Positions 43,201 through 52,424 of a stretch of 64,000 nucleotides of DNA are shown in pieces; the first letter of the stretch is position 1; each line of letters begins with the position of its first letter. The stretch is from contig CM055266.1 of NCBI GenBank assembly GCA_029237695.1, positions 8,449,805 to 8,513,804 of the forward strand. Direction: 5' to 3'. The notes under the pieces were generated by a model. That model had not been told where the DNA came from. It saw nothing but the letters and a program-made list of their open reading frames with translations, and made no database searches. Position numbers and translations under genes: made by a program. The DNA is from Conchocele bisecta. Lineage: Eukaryota; Mollusca; Bivalvia; Lucinida; Thyasiridae.

Positions 43201-44045
43201 ACCTATATAAGTTCGACACCCTGCGAACGACGTCACATGACGTTACCGAACGACGTCAGACTAATGAGACACGTAACGTAAACAAGTCGGCGTTCTTTTT
43301 AACGAAAACTGCTTTAAGCTTGATTATTGGCTAGCATAAAACGTTACCTGATAAAATAAAATCTAGTCTAATGTCTTTCGATATCACGATAATGAGGCTC
43401 GGCTCGGAAACGGCCCAGTCTTGCCTGATAAACTGGTATTTCAAACTACACTAGCCTGGTATTCTCTGTGAATTAGTATGATTTATGCAAGCATGTTCCC
43501 ATGCATATTATACAGCATATTTAGTGCTTGCTTCGTATACGTATACGTTAGACGTCAAACACAAATAATAATGAGAAATGTGTCAATGAGACACGTATAA
43601 TCCCACTGGTAGCATGCGTAAATTGATGTTATTGATCGACTGTCATAGCTGTAGAGACAGTTCCTTTAATGTCAAATGGAAATTCAAAATCTCCACTGAA
43701 TACTAGCCAACGGTAGTCAGTAAGTAGATGTGTAAGTCAGTTACTTACGAAGTCGTATTTTTTACTCGCCTATACGTGTTACAGCGTGTCGAACACGCAA
43801 TTTGGGGCATAGATGTTACAGTTGCTAATACATTGACATCAATCTCAAAGATTTTGAATGTAAATTGTACCAAAAACGCGTCACACTAACCTAAATTAGT
43901 TTCAACATGTAAATATCCAAATAAGGCGTTAAAGTTAGGAATGTTATTGTTTTACATAAGTTTGGGATATAGTTGGGACTGATAAGGTTTTATGACCAAA
44001 CATAGGTGGGCAGGAAAACGTGGAACAGACAGCAGTTCCAGGTAC
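40213..44045. other. Long intron, few recognisable features
   Basis: Only repeat fragments are identifiable: family F (40244-40335), family K (40620-40690), a family B end at about 42769, two copies of ACCGCCCAAGGTCAAGGTCA (42991 and 43101), and a family H end at 43996-44030 (GGCAGGAAAACGTGGAACAG). No coding signal is supported. Confidence 0.6.
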
Positions 44046-44189
44046 CTGCCGAAAGTCGCTGTCTCTCCCGGGACTCCTTCGCACAGGTGGATACTCCAAC
44101 ACGTCCCGTTGGAGGTCCCGACACTCGAGCACATGTGTGTGTGTTGGTTCTTGTGTGGACAGTCTGTCGGCGGGGTGTCATCCCACTCG
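44046..44189 (-). CDS. Most upstream exon recognised: cysteine-rich segment
   Basis: A 144-bp exon has a very strong acceptor (TTGTTCTCCTCCTACAG) and donor GGCAG|GTACCT. In the frame compatible with the next exon (phase 2 at both ends) it encodes 47 residues: EWDDTPPTDCPHKNQHTHMC, then SSVGTSNGTCW and a LCEGVPGETATFG end. Four cysteines and an N-G-T sequon are present. I do not recognise the domain; it may be the front of the EMI-like region. Its first 50 bases, with the preceding intron end, resemble the 87-bp minisatellite unit that extends for 2.2 kb upstream. Phase agreement with 39741 is the main support that the exon belongs to this gene. Confidence 0.55.
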
Positions 44190-46422
44190 CTGTAGGAGGA
44201 GAACAATACAGACAATAAGGACACGTGGGTGTACGGGTTCTCGTGTAGACAGTCTGTCTGCGGGCTGTCATGCCAATCCCTGTAGGAGAACAATATAGAC
44301 AATAAGGACACGTTCTCGTGTAGACAGTATGTCGGCGGGCTGTCATGTCAATCCCTGTAGCAGAACAATAGAGACAATAAGGACACGTGGGTGTACGGGT
44401 TCTCGTGCAGACAGTCTGTCGGCGGGTAGTCATCCCAATCCATGTAGGAGAACAATAGCGACAATAAGGACACGTGGGTGTACGGGTTCTCGTGTAGACA
44501 GTCTGTCGGCGGGTAGTCATCCCAATCCATGTAGGAGAACAATAGCGACAATAAGGACACGTGGGTGTACGGGTTCTCGTGTAGACAGTCTGTCGGCGGG
44601 CTGTCACCCTAATCTATGTGGGAGAACAATATAGGCAATAAGGATACGTGTGTGTACGGGTTCTCGTGTTGACAGTATGTCGGCGGGCTGTCATGCCAAT
44701 CCATGTAGGAGAACAATGGAGACAATAAGGACACGTTGGTGTACGGGTTCTCGTGTAGACGGTCTGCCGACGGATTGTCATCCCAATCCATAAGGGACAC
44801 GTGGGTGTACGTGTTCCCGTGTGGACAGTCTGTCTGCGGGCTGTCATCCCAATCCATGTAGGATAACAATAGAGACAATAAGGACACGTGGGTGTACAGG
44901 TTCTCCTGTACACAGTCTGTCGGCGGGCAGTCATCCCAATCTATGTAGGAGAACAATAGACACAATAAGGACACATGGGTGTACGGCTTCTCGTGTAGAC
45001 AGGCTCGGTTGGCTATCATCCCAATATATGTAAGAGAACAATAGAGACAATAAGGACACGTGGGTGTACGGGTTCTCATGTAGACAATCTATGTCGGTAG
45101 ACTGCCATCCCAATCTATGTATGAGAACAATAGAGACAATAAGGACACGTGGGTGTACGGGTTCTCGTGTAGACTATGTCAGCGGGCTGTCATCCCAATA
45201 TCTGTAGGAGGACAATAGAGACAATATGGACACGTGGGTGTACGGGTTCTCGTGCAAAGAGACTCGGCGGGCTGTCATCCCAATCCATGTAGGACAACAA
45301 TATAGACAATAAGGCAACGTGGGTGTACGGGTTCTCGTGTAGACAGACTCGGCGGGCTGTCATCCAAATAGCTGTAGGAGAATAGAGACAATAAGGTAAC
45401 GTGGGTGGCCGGGTTCATCAGTGGAAAGTCTTCGGCGGGCTGTCATCCCAATCGCAGTCGGAGAACAATTTGGACAATAAGGACACGTGGGTGGACGGGT
45501 ACCCGTGTGGACAGTCTGTCATCACAATCTAGACACTAGAGACATTAAGGACACGTGGGTGTACGGCTTATCGTGTAGACAGTCTGTCGGAGGGCTGTCA
45601 TCCCAATCATTGTAGGAGAACAATATAGAGACAATAAGAACACGTGGGTGTACGGGTTCACGTGTGGACAGTCTGTCGACGGGCTGTCATCCCAATCGCA
45701 TTTGGAGAACAATTGGGCCAATAAGGACACGTGGGTGGACGGGTACCCGTGTGCACAGTCTGTCGGTCGGCTGTCATCCCAATCTCTGTGGGAGAACAAT
45801 GGAGACAATAAGGACATGTGGGTGTACGGGTTTTCGTGTGGATAGACTTTAGGCGAGCTGAGATCCAACTCGCTATAGGGGGAGAACAATATAGACAATA
45901 AGGACACATGGGTGTACGGGTTCTCGTGTAGAGTTTTTCGGCGGGCTGTAATCTAAATCCCCGTAGGAGAATAATAGAGACAATAAGGATACGTGCGTGT
46001 ACGGGTTCTTGTGTAGACAGTCTGTCTGCGGGATCTCATCCTAATCTATGTATGAGAACAATAGAGACAATAAGGATACGTGGGAGTACGGGTTTTTGTG
46101 TAGACAGTCTGTCTGCTGGATCTCATCCTAATCTATGTAGGAGAACAATAGAGACAATAAGGATACATACGTGTGTGTACGGGTTCTCGTGTTGACAGTC
46201 TGTCGGCGGGCTGTCATATCAATATATGTAGGAGAACAATAGAGACAATAGGGACACGTGTGTGTACGGGTGCTCGTGTGGAAAGTCTGTCGGCTGGCTG
46301 TCATCCCAATCGGCGGGATCTCATCCCAATCTGTGTATGAGAACAATAGAGACAATAGGGACACGTGGGTGGCCGGGTGCTCGTGTGGACAGTCTGCCGG
46401 CGGGCTGGCATCCCAATATGTG
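44140..46422. repeat. 87-bp minisatellite derived from a splice acceptor and exon start
   Basis: About 26 copies of an 87-bp unit (GGACACGTGGGTGTACGGGT, TCTCGTGTAGACAGTCTGTC, GGCGGGCTGTCATCCCAATC, CATGTAGGAGAACAATAGAG, ACAATAA). On the minus strand each unit reads as pyrimidine tract, CTACA(T/G) and then GATTGGGATGACAGCCCGCC, parallel to the acceptor and first codons of the exon at 44046-44189. The unit is 29 codons long, so long open frames of up to 205 aa arise in several frames. It continues for part of a unit at 46949-47000. Confidence 0.93.
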
Positions 46423-46948
46423 TACAGTAGCGCTTTCCTGCTCCTTACCTATGTGTATATACTAATATCGTATACATCGTATAGTATAAACGTACTATAC
46501 GAATATTATACAAACATACGATATCCGTTCGTATATACGATATATCCGTACGGATATGGTATGAATATACCATGTGTGTATACCCGAAGTGTGGCTTTTC
46601 ATTCTACTGAAAACACCTCTCATTTTAAAGAAATTCTCGACTCCAAAGAGGACCAAATATTAGGGGCGGACCAAATATTAGGGAAAATAGTACACGCCAA
46701 CACCGTTAATGTATCGTATACATTTACCGTATTCTGGTACATTTATAACGTACACAAATCTGGTATGTTTGTACGATACAAACGTACCAGAATTATACAC
46801 ATGTATAAAAATCGTATAAACGGTACAAACATACCGTACGTACGTTTATATTATATGCATATCGTATAGAAAACATATCGTATTGGTATAGTATACGTAT
46901 AGTATTGGTATAGTACGTATAGTTGACCTGCAGAAAAGCGCTACTGTA
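46423..46948. mobile_element. TIR element A, copy 2, inserted in an 87-bp unit
   Basis: TACAGTAGCGCTTTCCTGCT / TGCAGAAAAGCGCTACTGTA ends; TA at 46423-46424 and 46947-46948. The flanks CAATATGTG and GGAGAACAATAG join at TA to restore the CAATCTATGTAGGAGAACAA junction of the minisatellite. It has the same doubled ACCAAATATTAGGG as copy 1. Confidence 0.92.
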
Positions 46949-47051
46949 GGAGAACAATAGAGACAATACGGACACGTGAGTGTATGGCTTCCCGTGCGGA
47001 TATCATCCAAATTTTGAAAATAAATGGGGCGGGTTGGTGACTATGTTTTTG

Positions 47052-47415
47052 TAATTCCAGCACAAACATATTTACACAATTCCCTAACATTTGATTGGTC
47101 CGTAGCAAGTCTCTGTCCAAAATTTATATCCCAGTAAACTCCATGCCGAACTACTTTCCGTAACCGTCAGGCGCAGTTAAAATAATTCTTAAGAAAACGG
47201 AAAATAACTTGAACACATTTTCTTGATGAATTTATTTCAAATGCTGGAATTATAAGGAATGAATGGCATTTTTGTGGAATTTATCGGGGATATAAACTTG
47301 GAAAAGTCGCGGGAATACTGGACGAGGCCTTCCGGCCCGGCCTCGTCCAGTATTCCCGCGACTTTTCCAAGTTTATATCCCCGATAAATTCCACAAAAAA
47401 TGCCATTCATTCTTA
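47052..47415. mobile_element. Family O element with large terminal hairpin, copy 1
   Basis: A unique 200-bp part (AATTCCAGCACAAACATATT ...) is followed by a 155-bp near-perfect hairpin (GAATGAATGGCATTTTTGTG ... CATTCATTC) with GGCCTTCCGGCCCGGCC at its centre. The second copy is at 53466-53820 in reverse orientation. Confidence 0.82.
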
Positions 47416-47532
47416 TAGTAATTAATACGTTTTCTTCAAATACATTAATGTAGTGGTGGGTGTGAATGATATGTAGCAAATTAAATCGATGTTGCCTAAA
47501 CCCAAATCATGGATCTGCCTGTGATTGCTATA

Positions 47533-47750
47533 CAGTAGAACCTCTCTAAACCGGACACCCATACAATCTATGTTTGCTGAACTGTATGTTTGTATTGTCA
47601 TCTCTCACTTTTGATAACGTTTGTTTATGATCGCAAATCGCATATACCTGTTTTCCGGTGCCCATATGCCTGATTTATATAGTGGAGCCTCTCTAAACCG
47701 GACACCCTGTGGACTTCCCAGGGTGTCCGGTTTCGAGAGGTTCCACTGTA
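47533..47750. mobile_element. Family B element, long form
   Basis: CAGTAGAACCTCTCTAAACC at 47533, then a complete small hairpin GTGGAGCCTCTCTAAACCGG ... CGAGAGGTTCCACTG to 47750, parallel to the arrangement at 28.0-28.2 kb. Confidence 0.68.
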
Positions 47751-47759
47751 GAACTAAAC

Positions 47760-48690
47760 GTGTTCACAAAGTCGCTGACCGAGCTTATTTTGCTGATATG
47801 TAATACCGGTATAACGACTTAAAAGTGTATATTAAACGTACCATCATGTATGTGTACTATTTTTAACTGTTATAGTCACGATTTATATTGATGTATGTAC
47901 ACAACCTCCTATATAAAAGTTAATACGTATGTGTTTCACCACAGGTGCGTAACGCGTAGCATGGATGGTAAAATAGTTGACATCTCAATAATGATGGATC
48001 GTAGCTAGTTATTTCCCCTTGCAAATATGTTCAAAGAGATCCGGTCCTGTGCAGTATTTCAGCGTTTATTTCTTAATGAATAACACAACAATTGAGTTTT
48101 GCGAACAGAGTAGACACATATCAGACTGCACACATGTGCAGTCTGATCTTAGTCTACACTGATTGCAATAACATTAATACGTGTGAAAATATGAATCTGG
48201 CAAAACATAGTCCCATATCCGATTGCGTAGATATGCAGGATGAATTGGATCAACACTAGTAGAAATCACTATTATATAATAGTGACTCCTTTTCACAACA
48301 GATAATACTACATTCGCTATTTTTACTTGCAATAAGGTCCTAAACTTCACAATTTGGACAGCATTTCTATAAATAAATTGAACAGGAGATAACTAGTTAC
48401 GATCTCTTATTACGTTTAGAAACCAAATATATAAATATAATGTGCCATCAAAACTAAAGACTGCTGGAAAATGGATATTTAATAGGCCATTTGTGGCGGT
48501 CTTTTAGTGTTTCTTTCAAACCATCTTTAGGGATAGTGTTACTATTTGCCGATCACGGCTCACCGCTTAATGCACCTGTGTGTTCAGCTAAAATAATTAT
48601 ACCCTGTTGTTGACATATTTTATAATCTGTACATCTCGTCATGCACAAAAGGCAGTCATAGATCCGGGTGTATTGTGTTTTTAAAGTCAC
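47760..48690. other. No gene recognised
   Basis: Only a family K-like hairpin at 48097-48170 (CAGACTGCACACATGTGCAGTCTG core) stands out. Confidence 0.5.
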
Positions 48691-48697
48691 CAGACTA

Positions 48698-49010
48698 CGG
48701 AGCCCCGCATGGGACATGGATTTTTTTATTAATTCGTTCCTTCAATTTAACAATTCTTTCCCTTGAATTAACAATTCGTTCCAACGATATAACAATTCGT
48801 TCCCTTGAATTAACAATTCGTTCCCTCAATTTAACCATTCGTTGCCTCGAATTAACAATTCGTTCCCACGATATAACAATTCGAATTGTCAATTCGAGGG
48901 AACGAATTGTTATTTCGTGGGAACGAATTAATCAATTGAGGGAACGAATTGTTATTTCGTAGGAACGAATTAATAAAAAAAAATACATGTTCTCTGCTGG
49001 GCTCCGTAGG
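48698..49010. mobile_element. Family J fold-back element, short copy
   Basis: ACGGAGCCCCGCATGGGACA at the left, TGTTCTCTGCTGGGCTCCGT at the right, with fewer AACAATTCGTTCCC units, again inverted at the centre. Confidence 0.85.
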
Positions 49011-49215
49011 AGTCATAGACCCGTTTGTATTGTTTTGTTTAAAGTCATCAGTCCATTTGTACAACGTATTTATAACTTTTCTGCTATTGTTCGGATTGAA
49101 TACTTGTGTATATGAATGTGCATACACGTATTGTATTGAATTAATAGCACGGAGGGCACAGTAAGTGACGCACAGCTGTTTGATATGTCGATGTACCAGT
49201 CAGATACTAACATAT

Positions 49216-50025
49216 TTTTATCCCGTCAACACAGTGCGTATGTGCCGTGAAACACAGTGCCGTGAAACATTTTTGATATCCAGTCAATACTATTTTTGCA
49301 TTTTACAGCCATTTGTAGGTGTTGACGGGATAAATAGAATAGTAGGTTAGTGCCGTGAATGGGAAAAAATATCTGGCGCGGCTCGGAAACGGGATGTGCT
49401 CGGCAGAGCCTCGCCCATCCCGTTTCCTAAGCCTTGCCAGATATGTTTTCCCATTCACGGCACTAACCTACTATTCTCTATAAGGTGTTCATGTGTTTGA
49501 ACAACCGACATGTGCCCATGCAACACCTCGCCATAAACGGTTCAGTCTTACATGAGTGGTTGGTAAACTAGCTATTAAATAAGGCGAATCAACAATCAGT
49601 TTTTTCCAACTTTTTAATATTTTACATGCCATGATCGGAGATAGAGAATAGTAGGTTAGTGCCGTGAATGGGAAAAAATATCCGGCAAGGCTCAAGAATT
49701 TCTTCATTTCTCATCAGAAGTATATGTTGTGACCACTCATTTGAACCGTCTCGCCGAGACGGTTCAAATGAGTGGTCACAACATATACTTTGGTTCAGAA
49801 ATAAGGAAAATAGATAGAGAATAGTAGGTTAGTGCCGTGAATGGGAAAAAATATCTGGCAAGGCTCAGGAAACGGGATGGGCGAGGCTCTGCTACTATTC
49901 TATTTATCCCGTCAACACCTACAAATGGCTGTAAAATGCAAAAATAGTATTGACTGGATATCAAAAATGTTTCACGGCACCGTGTTTCACGGCACATACG
50001 CACTGTGTTGGCGGGATAAATTTTA
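49216..50025. repeat. Composite inverted repeat (CCCGTCAACACAGTGCGTATG)
   Basis: Arms 49216-49375 and about 49855-50025 are inverted copies with CCGTGAAACAC, CAGTCAATACTATTTTTGCA and GTTGACGGGATAAATAGAAT. Between them lie three copies of TAGTAGGTTAGTGCCGTGAA and a perfect hairpin GACCACTCATTTGAACCGTC at 49733-49782. Confidence 0.8.
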
Positions 50026-50099
50026 TTTCATGGAAAGCAAATTGAATATGCTTAATTTTCCGACCAATTCAATCACCACAACATGAGTTTCTAAAGAAA

Positions 50100-50350
50100 T
50101 ATGAAAACTACTTGTAAAACAGTGCAGATACAGGTGAGGCGGCTTGTTAAGAGATCTACACTGTTTTCAAACACTGTTAGTGATGTATGTAGTGTTGAAA
50201 GGGTTAATGAACAATTAAAGGTACATGCCCACTCAGTAGGCACAAAATGTTCTTTATATCAGAGACATCATCTGAGACATTTTCTGGCAAAATAAACATT
50301 CATCCACCATTACCACCACGTATTGATTGGCATTATTATACATTTTATAG
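50100..50350. mobile_element. Fragments of families F and E
   Basis: Family F remnant (AGTGCAGATACAGGTGAGGC ...) to 50210, then AAAGGTACATGCCCACTCAG at 50218 starts a family E copy truncated near 50350. Confidence 0.65.
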
Positions 50351-50628
50351 TTTGTTGTTTATTAAAGTCTCATCAATGTACATGTACATACATAATAACA
50401 ATACATTTACAAGTGCATACAAATAGTACATTGCCATTATGTGTAAGAATTATAAGAGACTAAAATAGTTCAAATAGCTACATACATATTACCTTACAGT
50501 AAAATTACGTTACACGGTAGGTTCGGGTACACCAGTTTCTGTCACTGTGTGTATAACCTGGTTAAAAAAAAGAAACAGCACAAAAACAACCGTGATGTCA
50601 ACATCTAATACCATACTAACAAGCCCTA

Positions 50629-51145
50629 CTGTCTGTTTCACGAAAGCTGCCCAAATTTTACGGCTATATAAACAATTCAAAAACCACATTTTTTTCGATA
50701 ATATTAAATTAAAGGAAAATTTAAAAATGAGCCTTCTTTTTATTTCGTGAAATTTGGTCAAATATTGATTTCATTGCGAAAACAAAATTTCCCCATGTTA
50801 AATCCCCATAGACATCTTCACGGAGTGAAGATGTCTATGGGGATTTAACATGGGTAAATTTTTTAGAATTTCAGAAATACTGGACCGATTTTGTATATTT
50901 AACTTTTGTTTTCTTAGTTAGATCATTTCCAAGCTATCTAGCTAGATTTCTGAGTCAGTTTCCAAAAAAAATCTTTTTTTGACTCCTCCCACAACTCTTC
51001 TACCTCTTTCCCCCATGTTAAATTCCCATAGACAAATCAATTTTTCGCAATAAAATCAATATTTGACCAAATTTCACGAAATAAAAAGAAGGCTCATCCT
51101 TAATTTTTCCTTTAATTTAATATTATCAAAAGAAATCTTGTTTTA
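50629..51145. mobile_element. Family G palindrome, right end truncated
   Basis: ACTGTCTGTTTCACGAAAGC at the left, with the central CATCTTCACGGAGTGAAGATG hairpin at 50775-50855. The right side ends in AAAAGAAATCTTGTTTTATG without the terminal CAGACAGT. Confidence 0.82.
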
Positions 51146-51526
51146 TGATCTGCGAGAACATACTCCAAGATTCTTCATGTACACACGTATGTGCATTTAG
51201 TTATTAGTTTTCTTCAAAGTGAGAGACTAACGTTCTACATGCAATATATCTCATGCTTAGTTAATGTGATGTGTAATAGCAACACACATACAAAAGAAAT
51301 ATATAATAAAAAAATATAAACAAATAAAAATATATGTGTATACATGTATGAAAAACTAAGATTCGAACTCACTATAGTCCGCAGACGATAACTTGCTACT
51401 TGTTTACATACAAACTGATCATAAACAAAACACAGTATAGGTGAGACAGGTAAATATACCCGTGGCAATATTCCTTTTCAATATTGATTTTTGAGATTTG
51501 TCATCAAGTGTTATGTAGTCGAGGGG

Positions 51527-51805
51527 TTACAGTGAAGATAACAATGCCGTAGGTATAAATGACAGACGATAATAAGTTGCTGGAGGTCAATCGATGAGTC
51601 CAAATATAGGTAGACCATGTGTATTATCATATCTAGCCTCGTTTTCGTGTATACTAACTACATGATAAAGTGCACGTGCATGCATGTAAATATAATAGTG
51701 TATCTTGGTGCGCAAAATAGATATGTAGTGTGGCTCAGTGGTATCGAAGCGGGAGAATATCCATACGTTAGCGGAACTTTTGTTCATTTTACTGGTCGAG
51801 AGTTC
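51527..51805 (+). repeat. Dispersed repeat P with a tRNA-like A/B-box segment, copy 1
   Basis: GACAGACGATAATAAGTTGC and GAGGTCAATCGATGAGTCCA are shared with 60958-61207. Its 3' part has an A-box-like TGGCTCAGTGG and, about 80 bp on, AGAGTTCGAACCTC resembling a B box. It could be a SINE head; it does not fold convincingly as a functional tRNA. Confidence 0.6.
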
Positions 51806-51937
51806 GAACCTCACAAAACGCATTACTTTTATACACAAATGGTTATGAAATTATACTGTAGTCCTGATGGTGAGTAGGTTCACAGGCTGCTGTGATGGTG
51901 TCTTTTGTTCATGAACATTTCCTTCCAAATCTGTGTT

Positions 51938-52085
51938 GGAAGCACAGGCACTTTGTGGTATGAACGACTCTTTAAATCATATCCGATTGTACTCCCATAT
52001 TATATATCAATATCAGAGTAAACATCAATGGTATGGTGTACATGTAAAGAGCGTTTTGTCGTCCATACCACAAAGTGCCTGTGGT
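51938..52085. repeat. Short inverted repeat GCACAGGCACTTTGTGGTATG
   Basis: GCACAGGCACTTTGTGGTAT at 51941 and ATACCACAAAGTGCCTGTGG at 52064 face each other across about 100 bp. Confidence 0.75.
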
Positions 52086-52424
52086 TGGAAGTTGCTGCAC
52101 ACAAACGTCGTAAACCAAAAATCTATGATATTTTCCGTAAGTGACGTCGAAATATTGTGTTGTGATAAACAATCGCAGACAACTTCATTAACCACAGTTT
52201 GCAGTGCACACCAGCAGCCACACCAGTACCTTCCTATGCGATAGCAAGAGGCATATTGCTCTTGCGATTCTGTATGTCTGTCTGTGTACATTTACGCCGA
52301 CCACTTTAATTTCAAATAAAACATAAATTGTACAGTTCTGTTGCAATGTATCTTTTCAGGTTAGAGTCATATGACAGAAACGACAACTTCGGTAACACAG
52401 ACGTGACCGGCCCAAACTACCAAA

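Larger units (their letters stand above)
8157..44189 (-). other. Span of a 13-exon gene for a multidomain single-pass receptor (5' end missing)
   Basis: Thirteen minus-strand exons at 44189-44046, 39741-39653, 33625-33515, 30802-30701, 27664-27557, 26968-26754, 25063-24940, 19839-19694, 18295-18166, 15655-15410, 10859-10776, 9187-9108 and 8438-8157 have AG acceptors, GT donors and compatible phases at every junction, giving 1,860 nt of complete codons (619 aa plus stop). Domain order is CCDGW cysteine-rich module, EGF, EGF, EGF, WAP, VWC, HYR, HYR, stalk, TM, tyrosine-rich tail. EGF, WAP, VWC and HYR are extracellular disulfide or adhesion modules, so a plasma-membrane receptor or adhesion protein is inferred. 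Ligand and pathway cannot be read from the sequence. No exon upstream of 44189 and no signal peptide was recognised, so the model is 5'-incomplete. It could be a phagocytic or immune-type receptor; that is speculation from architecture. Confidence 0.8.

Noticed and set aside
43990..45909. Long minus- and plus-strand open frames (up to 205 aa) with CPYC/SLLSLLF repeats
   Set aside because: They are translations of the 87-bp minisatellite; the period is divisible by three and the unit lacks stops, so several frames stay open. Only the exon at 44046-44189 has splice and phase support.
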